A stretch of DNA of 5,585 nt from contig CAMLOU010000200.1 of assembly GCA_946481735.1 (NCBI GenBank), positions 1 to 5,585 on the forward strand, read 5' to 3'. The position numbers and the translations under genes were made by a program. Of this stretch, positions 1-5,585 are shown one piece after another (position 1 is the stretch's first letter; every line of letters begins with the position of its first letter). The DNA is from an uncultured Cellvibrio sp. GTDB taxonomy: Bacteria; Pseudomonadota; Gammaproteobacteria; Pseudomonadales; Cellvibrionaceae. The notes under the pieces were generated by a model. The model ran no database searches and had not been told where the DNA came from. It saw only the letters and a list, made by a program, of their open reading frames with translations.

Positions 1-76
1 TCCATGTAGCTCCCTCAAGTCGTCCCTGACTTGAGGGTTTCGAATCCCAAAACTTAACGCCAAACTCGCGTTGTGC
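1..76. repeat. Partial copy of a dispersed palindromic repeat (right end)
   Basis: Aligns without gaps to 2968-3043, with 66 of 76 positions identical by eye. Positions 1-44 differ at a single base, 55-68 are identical and 71-76 are identical. Seven of the ten mismatches fall in one block, 45-54. The segment contains a 10-bp perfect hairpin: stem 12-21 (ccctcaagtc), loop 22-27, stem 28-37 (gacttgaggg). The left part of the element, with three further hairpins and the opposite terminus in the other copy, would lie before the window. The repeat is noncoding in all likelihood and sits just upstream of the DUF1993 gene. Confidence 0.85.
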
Positions 77-85
77 GAACACAAC
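70..85. other. Short perfect hairpin at the edge of the repeat
   Basis: The arms gttgtg (70-75) and cacaac (80-85) are perfectly complementary around the four-base loop cgaa. The hairpin straddles the end of the sequence shared with the second repeat copy, which lacks the right arm. No T-tract follows, so it does not look like an intrinsic terminator. It could be an operator or only part of the repeat's structure. The remaining 86-161 region shows no convincing promoter for the next gene. Confidence 0.4.
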
Positions 86-161
86 ATTGCAGCCAAAAAA
101 GATGGGGCCACAGAAGATCCCTCTGGTTAGTTTTTAACAACAGGAAAACTTGAGAAAAATA

Positions 162-665
162 ATGTACTCAAATCCCGCCACAGTTTTCATCCATTACCTA
201 AAACAATTGGAAAAGATGCTGGTAAAGATCGAAGCTCATGCTTCCGATCAGGCGAACCTTCTGCAAGGTAGCTTACAGAAAGACATGTTGCCGTTTATTT
301 CCCAAGTGCGTACAGCAATTAATTTTTCACTGCGCACGTGTTGTCCGTTGGTTGGTCGGGAGCGGTTTAGCTTTGACGGTGAGCCGACTTTTGGGGGTTT
401 GCGTGAGCAGCTTCAGAAAACCGTGCAATATCTGGAGGCACTGACGGATGTCGATTTTGAAAAGGCGCCGTTGAAGATTCAGGACAAGGCTGGTTTTAAT
501 AATCTGGACTTGCCATGCGATGAATATGTCAGCCTTTATGCACTACCGAATTTTTTCTTTCATTTGTCCGTGAGCTATGCCATTGCCCGCCAGGCGGGTG
601 TTCCCTTGAGTAAGGCTGACTATGATGGCTACCACCGCTATCCGGTGGGGTTTTCATTTGTGTAG
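162..665 (+). CDS. DUF1993 family protein
   Basis: A 167-residue soluble protein with no signal peptide or membrane segment. The end of the protein carries the pattern I associate with DUF1993: an LPNFFFH stretch, a helix with YAIARQAGVPLSK, then ADYDGY. The N-terminal helix (VFIHYLKQLEKMLVKIEAHA) also fits the family, as does the total length of about 170 residues. DUF1993 proteins are thought to be all-helical and DinB-like; their biochemical role is unknown. I chose ATG 162 because the family usually begins a few residues before this helix and because GAG at 152-154 gives acceptable spacing. A TTG at 150 would add four residues and has AGGA at 142-145, only four bases away. The gene is separated from the next one by 307 bases, so it is probably transcribed alone. 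Confidence 0.85.
   Translation: MYSNPATVFIHYLKQLEKMLVKIEAHASDQANLLQGSLQKDMLPFISQVRTAINFSLRTCCPLVGRERFSFDGEPTFGGLREQLQKTVQYLEALTDVDFEKAPLKIQDKAGFNNLDLPCDEYVSLYALPNFFFHLSVSYAIARQAGVPLSKADYDGYHRYPVGFSFV
632..654 (+). terminator. Weak terminator-like hairpin overlapping the end of the DUF1993 gene
   Basis: The stem ccaccg (632-637) pairs with cggtgg (643-648) around a five-base loop, followed by gg and four T residues. It lies inside the last codons of the gene, so the sequence is also constrained by coding. The T-run is short and offset from the stem. No better terminator is visible between 666 and 846, so this is the only candidate, at low confidence. Confidence 0.25.
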
Positions 666-846
666 CTGACGTTCTTACTATCTCAAATACAGCCTGCCCG
701 CTTTTATCCATAAAAATCCTCCATGCCAAACTTAAAACTTTTGCTAATCAAATTTATTCATTTATACCGAAACCAAATAAGTTGAATTTATTTTTTAACA
801 TAGCAAATCAGCCTGAGAACATAAGCGTCAATTATCGATACAGCGT

Positions 847-875
847 TTGACCTGCCGCTACTCCTCTTCTATAGA
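847..875 (+). promoter_or_regulatory. Candidate sigma70-type promoter of the haem-motif protein gene
   Basis: TTGACC at 847-852 (five of six matches to the -35 consensus) is followed by a 17-base spacer and TATAGA at 870-875 (four of six matches to the -10 consensus). Transcription would begin near 881-883 and give a leader of about 90 bases before ATG 973. The AT-rich stretch 740-815 just upstream would suit an UP element. The T of the -35 box also starts a TTG that an ORF finder may call as a start codon, which would place the promoter inside the gene. Confidence 0.5.
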
Positions 876-882
876 ACATACT

Positions 883-918
883 CCGCAGAGTCGAGAATAT
901 TCACCCTATTCTCTGCGG
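883..918. promoter_or_regulatory. Inverted repeat in the presumed 5' leader
   Basis: The arms ccgcagag (883-890) and ctctgcgg (911-918) are perfectly complementary across a 20-base loop. A second pairing, gagaata (893-899) with tattctc (907-913), uses bases 911-913 of the same right arm, so the two cannot form together. The repeat begins at about the predicted transcription start. It could be a protein operator or an RNA stem at the 5' end. Confidence 0.4.
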
Positions 919-937
919 CCTAATGATAAGAATTGTT
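919..937. promoter_or_regulatory. Possible Fur box
   Basis: Thirteen of 19 positions match the classic Fur consensus when the core gataag (925-930) is aligned with its second hexamer, and the AT-rich partial palindrome continues to about 941. It lies 35-54 bases before ATG 973 and downstream of the predicted transcription start, where binding would act as a roadblock. Iron control would suit a haem-binding product, but a 13/19 match is suggestive only. Confidence 0.35.
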
Positions 938-959
938 ATTCAATTTTCAACTATGCCCC

Positions 960-965
960 AGGAGG
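960..965 (+). promoter_or_regulatory. Strong Shine-Dalgarno that fixes the start at 973
   Basis: AGGAGG at 960-965 lies seven bases before ATG 973. Together with the signal peptide that starts exactly there, it rules out the in-frame upstream TTG at 847. Confidence 0.85.
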
Positions 966-972
966 ATTCAGC

Positions 973-2826
973 ATGCAGAGGATTTCGCATTTCCCATCTG
1001 TTATTTCAAGTGGACTTTTTGCTCTCGCATTTTTTACGTCATTTGCAATTGCGCAACAGTCTGACACGACCACATCCGTTACCCCAACAAGCTTATCAAT
1101 AACACCGATTGACGAAAAAGCAGCATTGATCAAGGCCAAATTACCGCAGGAAAAGCCCAGCGGTGAGGTGTCTGTCACTATCGGCGATAAAGTTCTTGTG
1201 CTGTCTGACAACGGAAAAGGTGGCGATGAAAAACCCGGTGACGGGATTTTTTCTATCAAAACCGAATTTGATTTTGACGCGTTTGCCAAGGCCAACCTGC
1301 AATTGGCCGACGCTTACAATGGTGAAGCGCGCGCATTGTTTTCTGCCGGAGGGCGGCAACATATTGGCACGCGCAGAATAGTAGCCAAAGGCGAGCATTT
1401 ATTGTTTGCGGATCAAACGGGGCGAGTAGAACAACAATTTCAACTCCCGCTTACGCGCGATTTGTTTCGTGTAGATCGCACTATTGACTTACCGTTATTC
1501 GGACAACCCCTCGGTGTACCTACGGGCGGCGGTGCTCACCGCGCGGCCAGTATTCCGCATTCGTTGATGATTACCGACCTGGACGTCGTCAACGATCCAA
1601 CACGCACCTGGGCTTGCCGTTCGCCCAATCAGCCGCCGGTCGGCAATCCTACCGGTGAGTGGACTTACTGGCGACTCATGGAAAATATTGCTAACGGTAC
1701 TGCGTCTACGTCTGATTACATCAAACGTTTTTTCGATCACTGGAATTCTGTGCAACTCATAAATAACCAGAATGTTCTGGCGCGGCCCCTGGTGTATCAA
1801 CAAATTATTCGTGAGTGGGAAATTCGCAGCGGCGGCGTGGGTGCGCCTTTGTTGCCAGAAGAGAGCCCCTTCCGTTTATTGGGTATTGTGTTGCGTCTCG
1901 ATTTGCGCGGCGAGGGTGGCGTGTATGGCGGCGGCGAAGCAGGCGAAGGCCGTTTTGTTTTCTCGCTGCACGACGGCAACTGTAACAACAAATCCAAAAC
2001 GCTGATTCTGGAATACAAAGTACCGATTGCCGGTTGCACCAACGTGCGCGACTGGGCCCAAAAATGGGTAGACCTCGCCGGCTCCGCCAACTACAACGAC
2101 GATCTCGCCCAGCTGACCGATGTCTTCACCGCCGCCGGCGCGAATCCCGCTGCACCCAATCAAAGTGCTATCGGGCAAATTCGCACCAATGAATTATTGC
2201 CTGGCTCACCGGGTTGGGAATTACGTGAATTTGTATTGCCGCGCATAGGCGGCTGGATGGAGCAGACAACGGTAAAACAGGAACCGCAAATTCAACACAA
2301 TAATTCGTCATTGCTGGCTAATTTTGTGAATACAGAATGGCCATCTTTAATCGGACCACCACCAGCACAACATGAAATTACATCACTCTATAACAGCATC
2401 AATTTCCTTGCAGGCGCTGCGCCCGCAGCCGTGTTGTGGAATGTGCCCAACTCAATGTTAACCGTACCCACCACACCGTCGCCCAACACACCACCACCGG
2501 CAACTTTGCGTGATGATGCGTTATTTGAGCTGGCGTTAAATACTTGCAGCGGTTGCCATGTAATTGAAACCGGTACACCCTTTGCGCATCTGGATTACAA
2601 CACGCCGGTGGGCCAACCTGCATTGCTATCGGGTTTCCTTACCGGTATCACTCTTCCTGATCCACGCAATCCTGCGATTCCACGCACATTTAACGACCTG
2701 GCCCGTCGCGCTATTGATCTTGATAATGCGGCGAATATGAGTTGTGCGATTGACGGGGACATTGCTGTGGGTAATTTGGTGTTGGAGCGTTTGACAACAC
2801 CGCCACGGGTGCATGCGGTGCATTAG
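973..2826 (+). CDS. Exported protein with a single c-type haem motif, unknown function
   Basis: A 617-residue protein. Residues 1-27 form a Sec signal peptide with a hydrophobic core (about 10-24) and an AIA cleavage site before QQ. After it, residues 77-94 carry an Asp/Gly-rich motif (LSDNG..GD..PGDGIFS) like that in 'choice-of-anchor X' type beta domains. The centre has a recognisable set of blocks: FRLLGIVLRLDLRG (300-313), AGEGRFVF (323-330), a WELREF block (415-420) and TVKQEP (433-438). I associate this set with an uncharacterised exported family found in myxobacteria and other Gram-negatives. CSGCH at 525-529 is a CxxCH haem-attachment motif; M589 is a possible but unproven distal ligand. 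A role in periplasmic or extracellular redox chemistry is inference. It has no lipobox or transmembrane anchor after the signal. It is monocistronic by spacing. Confidence 0.75.
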   Translation: MQRISHFPSVISSGLFALAFFTSFAIAQQSDTTTSVTPTSLSITPIDEKAALIKAKLPQEKPSGEVSVTIGDKVLVLSDNGKGGDEKPGDGIFSIKTEFDFDAFAKANLQLADAYNGEARALFSAGGRQHIGTRRIVAKGEHLLFADQTGRVEQQFQLPLTRDLFRVDRTIDLPLFGQPLGVPTGGGAHRAASIPHSLMITDLDVVNDPTRTWACRSPNQPPVGNPTGEWTYWRLMENIANGTASTSDYIKRFFDHWNSVQLINNQNVLARPLVYQQIIREWEIRSGGVGAPLLPEESPFRLLGIVLRLDLRGEGGVYGGGEAGEGRFVFSLHDGNCNNKSKTLILEYKVPIAGCTNVRDWAQKWVDLAGSANYNDDLAQLTDVFTAAGANPAAPNQSAIGQIRTNELLPGSPGWELREFVLPRIGGWMEQTTVKQEPQIQHNNSSLLANFVNTEWPSLIGPPPAQHEITSLYNSINFLAGAAPAAVLWNVPNSMLTVPTTPSPNTPPPATLRDDALFELALNTCSGCHVIETGTPFAHLDYNTPVGQPALLSGFLTGITLPDPRNPAIPRTFNDLARRAIDLDNAANMSCAIDGDIAVGNLVLERLTTPPRVHAVH

Positions 2827-2858
2827 ATGTCATAAGGTCCAGTAGCACTCCGTAAACC

Positions 2859-3032
2859 GTTTGTCATTAGGGCCTTCGTTTCGAAAACGCAACAAATTGG
2901 CAGAAAAGCCAATTTGCACAGCGAAGCTGCCCGTAGGGTGAGCCACAAGGATGTGGCGAATGAATCATCCCTGTAGCTCCCTCAAGTCGTCCCTGACTTG
3001 AGGGTTTCGAAACGAAGGCCCTAACGCCAAAC
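2859..3032. repeat. Complete palindromic, MITE-like intergenic repeat
   Basis: Perfect 20-bp inverted termini lie at 2867-2886 and 3005-3024; with two mismatches they extend to 2859-2886 and 3005-3032. Between them are four hairpins: 2893-2901 with 2908-2916 (9 bp), 2919-2922 with 2926-2929 (4 bp), 2942-2947 with 2952-2957 (6 bp, loop agga) and 2979-2988 with 2995-3004 (10 bp). The right part, 2968-3043, recurs at 1-76. There is no transposase and no obvious target-site duplication. It could be a non-autonomous mobile element, a REP-like repeat or a folded RNA. An open frame on the minus strand (3070 to 2867) crosses it but has no ribosome binding site. Confidence 0.75.
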
Positions 3033-3329
3033 TCGAATTGTGCTGCCTTATAGCCCGTCACACTTTCCATTTAGAAAACTTAATTTTCGAAAGATATTAA
3101 CGTCCTGAAAATTCATCCTTTATAGCATTCCCACCAATGACAGCGCTGCCATCGCCAAATTATTTCCCGTTCTGACATAAGAAAATTTTTTCCGCTTTTA
3201 TCTAGTGACTCAAATCATATTTGTCCCGTCGATTGCTTGCATTGTGACCACACGGTAAATATGCTGAACCGGCTTTACGGCAGTAACACAATAATTTCAA
3301 AGTAAAACTCAAATCAAAAGGTCAATACC
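3033..3329 (+). promoter_or_regulatory. Chitinase upstream region with weak promoter candidate
   Basis: This AT-rich stretch contains no gene. The best promoter candidate is CTGACA at 3172-3177 (five of six to -35), an 18-base spacer and TTTTAT at 3196-3201 (four of six to -10), giving a leader of about 120 bases. A weaker alternative is TTGCTT at 3233-3238 with TAAATA at 3256-3261, 17 bases apart. TGTGA at 3243-3247 resembles half of a CRP site but its partner half is absent. AAAAGG at 3316-3321 is the ribosome binding site, eight bases before ATG 3330. Confidence 0.35.
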
Positions 3330-4949
3330 ATGAAAACCACCCTCGCACTGGGAGGGCTGTTAGTGACAGCCTTTCTCTCTTCGAATGTATTTGCCGTCGA
3401 TTGCAGTAGCCGCCCCACCTGGAGCAGCAGTACCGTCTACACGCAGGGCAATCAGGTTAAACACAATAATCGCGGTTATACCGCAAATTATTGGACACAA
3501 AACAACAACCCCACCACCAGTTCCGGCCCTTGGCAACATTGGGCGGACAATGGTGCTTGTGATGGCGTGACCAGTTCGTCCAGTTCTGTGTCTTCGGTTG
3601 TCAGTTCTTCTTCGAGCAGTGTTGTCAGCAGTTCAAGCTCTTCTATCGTCGCCAGCTCGTCGAGCAGTACCGGCGGTGGCTCCTGTCCACAATACGTCGC
3701 GGGCACCAGTTATACACTGGGCCAGGTTGTGGCGAATGCCGGTGCGAATTACACCTGCGATATTCCCGGCTGGTGTTCGTCAACAGCTGCCTGGGCCTAT
3801 GCACCGGGTACCGGCACTTACTGGACCTCAGCATGGTCAGCGGGCGGTTCTTGCAGTGGCGGCAGTTCGTCCAGCGCAGTATCGAGCAGCTCGTCATCCA
3901 GCTCAGTTAGCTCGGTGATCGCTTCCAGCTCCAGCGTCTCTTCCAGCTCAAGCAGTGTTGCGCCCACCGGCGACAGCGAGTTGGTCGGTTATTGGGAGAA
4001 CTGGCATTGGCCGTTGCTGACCCCCAGCACAATTCCCAACTACACCGTGCTGAATATTTCATTCCCACGTATCAATGCAGATGGCTCCCTCACCCTGACC
4101 AACGCTGACTTCACCCAAAATAACCCGACGCCGGCCCAGGTTGCCGCTGCTCAGGCCCAGGGTAAAAAAGTGTTGTTGGCGATTGGTGGCGCGACCACAC
4201 CGCTGGCGCTGACCAGCATGGCTCACGAAGATAATTTCGTGAATTCATTTATTGCGATTGCTGATGAGTGGAATCTGGATGGTATCGATATCGACACCGA
4301 GAAAGGTTTGCACACCGCACCGAACGCGTTGATCAACGAAACCAATCCGCAATACTCTGCGGACCACTTGGTACGTGCGATCAAGCGAATCAAAGCGCAT
4401 TATGGCCCCGACTTCATGGTGACCATGGCTCCGGAAACTGCACACACCATCGGCGCGATGCTTCCGGCCAACTGGCAAGGCAGCATCAACTGGGGCGTTT
4501 ACCTGCCACTGATGAACGCGCTGCGCAACGAAATTACCTGGGTACAAATGCAGAACTACAACACCGGCAGCATGCCCGGCCTGAACGGCAGCTTCTATAA
4601 CTCTGCCACGCAGGACGCACTGGTCGCCTGGACCGAAGCACTGATCGAAGGCTTCCCCATCGCCAGTACCGGCGTGAACTATCAAGGCCTGCCCGCCAAC
4701 AAAATCGTCATCGGTTTACCCGCCTCCAGTGCGCCCAGCGCTGCCGGCAGCGGCTACACCGACCCGACGGTTGTGAAAGCGGCTGTGCGTTGTCTGCGCT
4801 CCGGTGATTGCGGAAGCGGCTACACCCCCGCAAAAACCTACCCGGATTTGCGCGGCGTTATGGCCTGGTCGGTGAACGAAGACAACCTGGTGAATTACTT
4901 CTTCTCCAACAGCATTCAAGCTTGTGTGTTGCAGAATCAATGTAATTAA
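3330..4949 (+). CDS. Secreted multimodular GH18 chitinase (CBM5/12, CBM73-like, GH18)
   Basis: A 539-residue enzyme predicted to hydrolyse beta-1,4 bonds in chitin outside the cell. Residues 1-22 are a signal peptide ending VFA. Residues 25-77 are a CBM5/12 chitin-binding module with aromatics W31, Y37, Y50, W55, W68, W71 and a likely C25-C77 disulfide. A Ser-rich linker (82-113) leads to a second module, 119-175, with four Cys, a GWC block (147-149) and a PGTGTYW block (159-165), resembling CBM73. A second Ser-rich linker (179-210) precedes the GH18 domain, about 217-530. There DGIDIDTE (317-324) matches the catalytic DxxDxDxE with E324 as acid/base, with supporting MAPE (366-369), MQNYN (407-411) and W513. 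The usual SxGG reads AIGG (284-287). No large insertion domain is seen between the MQNYN block and W513, which suggests a subfamily B-like, open-cleft, endo-acting enzyme (inference). A terminator follows directly. Confidence 0.93.
   Translation: MKTTLALGGLLVTAFLSSNVFAVDCSSRPTWSSSTVYTQGNQVKHNNRGYTANYWTQNNNPTTSSGPWQHWADNGACDGVTSSSSSVSSVVSSSSSSVVSSSSSSIVASSSSSTGGGSCPQYVAGTSYTLGQVVANAGANYTCDIPGWCSSTAAWAYAPGTGTYWTSAWSAGGSCSGGSSSSAVSSSSSSSSVSSVIASSSSVSSSSSSVAPTGDSELVGYWENWHWPLLTPSTIPNYTVLNISFPRINADGSLTLTNADFTQNNPTPAQVAAAQAQGKKVLLAIGGATTPLALTSMAHEDNFVNSFIAIADEWNLDGIDIDTEKGLHTAPNALINETNPQYSADHLVRAIKRIKAHYGPDFMVTMAPETAHTIGAMLPANWQGSINWGVYLPLMNALRNEITWVQMQNYNTGSMPGLNGSFYNSATQDALVAWTEALIEGFPIASTGVNYQGLPANKIVIGLPASSAPSAAGSGYTDPTVVKAAVRCLRSGDCGSGYTPAKTYPDLRGVMAWSVNEDNLVNYFFSNSIQACVLQNQCN
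3573..3668 (+). repeat. Low-complexity Ser-rich linker region 1
   Basis: Encodes residues 82-113 of the chitinase, runs of five or six serines broken by Val, Ile and Ala. Serine codons alternate between TCN and AGY types (tcg, tct, tcc, agt, agc), so the DNA is not a simple tandem repeat although the protein is. It is a flexible spacer between the two chitin-binding modules. Confidence 0.85.
3864..3959 (+). repeat. Low-complexity Ser-rich linker region 2
   Basis: Encodes residues 179-210, the spacer between the second binding module and the catalytic domain. Both linkers are 32 residues long by my count and have similar composition, with Val/Ile/Ala interruptions at different places. Mixed serine codons again argue against recent slippage expansion. 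Confidence 0.85.
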
Positions 4950-4973
4950 TTAGTCAGTTATTGTTGTTATAAG

Positions 4974-5007
4974 AAAGCCCCGCCAGCGTGAGTTGGTGGG
5001 GCTTTTT
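4974..5007. terminator. Intrinsic terminator, probably bidirectional
   Basis: Bases 4974-4986 pair with 4993-5005 in a 13-bp stem containing two G-U pairs when read as plus-strand RNA, with a six-base loop cgtgag. The plus strand continues with a T-tract (5003-5007), 24 bases after the chitinase stop. Read on the minus strand, the same stem is followed by TTTCTT, so it can also end the convergent gene at 5015-5585. Confidence 0.88.
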
Positions 5008-5014
5008 ATTACGT

Positions 5015-5585
5015 TTAATCTCCTCCGCCCCCGCAGCCACTACTACAACCCGAACCACCCGCACATCCGCCCGCACAACTACTACACCCGATGTGAGAGC
5101 CACAGTAATCACCTTTTTCGGAACCCTTGCAGTCGAGCGCGTATTTGAATCCATCAGGGATATTCAACTCAGCATCTATTGCAAAGAGTAAAGGCAAACG
5201 ATGGGGTGATTTAGGGTGAATAAGTTCCCGCGCACAAGCAATCTTCCACGCTGTTTTAATACCTTGCTGGGCGACGGTTGGCGACTTCATCGCTTCTGCT
5301 GGCGTGTGATGCAAAAACCGGCCGATGGCTTTATTACAGAACTGTTGATATTGCCGAGTGAATAAAATGAACTCATGCCAGGCAACATCAACAACCTGGG
5401 ACGGCATGGAAACAACGCGTTTACCAGCCACGTTGCATAATTGAAAATACTCTCGCAACGCCTTGATGACCAAAGCGGCTTGGTGGTCGGTTAAATGCGG
5501 GTAGGCTTGTAATAATTTAGTTGTGATTGTTGCAGGAAATTGAAATCGGTCAATCCATTGGGATCGTTTACGCGCAATGGATTTT
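5015..5585 (-). CDS. Glycine-rich-domain-like protein with Cys/Gly-rich C-terminal tail (5' end outside window)
   Basis: The frame is open from the window edge to the TAA at 5015-5017, giving at least 189 residues without the N-terminus. Numbering from the first visible codon (5584), residues 61-83 read PSQVVDVAWHEFILFTRQYQQFC by sections: a P-S pair, D66, W69-H70 and C83. HH at 92-93 follows in FLHHTP. This pattern (VD..WH..I..T..Y..FC, then HH.P) fits bacterial homologues of glycine-rich domain-containing proteins, whose function is not established. A further conserved-looking stretch (RLPLLFAIDAELNIPDGF) precedes a tail with seven Cys at 152, 161, 167, 170, 174, 180 and 184 amid Gly and Ser, ending GGGGD. 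A TTG at 5471-5473 and other internal starts are not needed, since the family-like region begins upstream of them. It converges on the chitinase and shares its terminator. Confidence 0.8.
   Translation of the reverse strand, partial: KSIARKRSQWIDRFQFPATITTKLLQAYPHLTDHQAALVIKALREYFQLCNVAGKRVVSMPSQVVDVAWHEFILFTRQYQQFCNKAIGRFLHHTPAEAMKSPTVAQQGIKTAWKIACARELIHPKSPHRLPLLFAIDAELNIPDGFKYALDCKGSEKGDYCGSHIGCSSCAGGCAGGSGCSSGCGGGGD

Noticed and set aside
150..161. TTG start for the DUF1993 protein
   Set aside because: It adds only four residues and its AGGA is too close. ATG 162 fits the family N-terminus, though the choice is not certain.
847..972. Upstream TTG start extending the haem-motif protein by 42 residues
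   Set aside because: The TTG is the -35 box of the best promoter, it lacks a ribosome binding site, and the extension would bury the signal peptide. ATG 973 has AGGAGG at ideal spacing.
951..1295. Minus-strand open frame opposite the signal peptide region of the haem-motif gene
   Set aside because: It has no ribosome binding site or family features and overlaps a gene with strong start evidence.
2859..3032. Integron attC site or gene cassette boundary
   Set aside because: The ttaggg and ccctaac ends look like core sites at first, but their order is reversed relative to an attC, GTTRRRY is not matched in the complete copy, and no integrase is present.
2867..3070. 67-codon minus-strand gene
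   Set aside because: It has no ribosome binding site and lies almost wholly within the hairpin-rich repeat, whose structure explains the sequence.
3243..3258. CRP site upstream of the chitinase
   Set aside because: Only the TGTGA half is present; the second half matches at one of five positions.
4245..4685. Long open frame antisense to the chitinase
   Set aside because: It lies opposite the conserved GH18 catalytic region, has no recognisable domain, and is a product of the GC-biased codon use of the real gene.
4988..5191. Thr/Arg-rich plus-strand frame after the chitinase
   Set aside because: It begins inside the terminator and mirrors the Cys/Gly codons of the minus-strand gene.

Overview
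This window most likely comes from a polysaccharide-degrading gammaproteobacterium of the Cellvibrio type. The main reason is the secreted chitinase at 3330-4949, in which two small chitin-binding modules and a GH18 domain are joined by long serine-rich linkers, a hallmark of Cellvibrio and close relatives. No single gene proves the genus.

Layout: (1) 1-85 holds the right-hand part of a dispersed palindromic repeat, cut by the window edge. (2) 162-665 (+) is a DUF1993-family cytoplasmic protein. (3) 666-972 is a regulatory region with a good sigma70-like promoter, an inverted repeat in the presumed 5' leader, a possible Fur box and a strong Shine-Dalgarno sequence. (4) 973-2826 (+) is a large exported protein with a single c-type haem motif (CSGCH) near the C-terminus and an Asp/Gly-rich N-terminal motif; I recognise the family pattern but know no function for it. 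(5) 2827-3329 is a 503-base gap. Its first part carries a complete copy of the repeat seen at 1-85: about 174 bp, with 20-bp perfect inverted termini and four internal hairpins. Its second part is the chitinase leader. (6) 3330-4949 (+) is the chitinase. (7) 4974-5007 is an intrinsic terminator that probably serves both convergent genes. (8) 5015-5585 (-) is the C-terminal part of a glycine-rich-domain-like protein ending in a Cys/Gly-rich tail; its start lies outside the window.

The three plus-strand genes are separated by large gaps with their own signals, so they look like single-gene units and not an operon. The chitinase is a standalone chitin-utilisation gene; nothing else here is clearly part of chitin catabolism. 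The most unusual material is the repeat pair. The two copies are almost identical except for one 10-base block, which in the complete copy is base-paired with the opposite terminus. The haem-motif exported protein with possible iron control is the most interesting uncharacterised gene. I found no rRNA, tRNA, CRISPR array, transposase or integrase.
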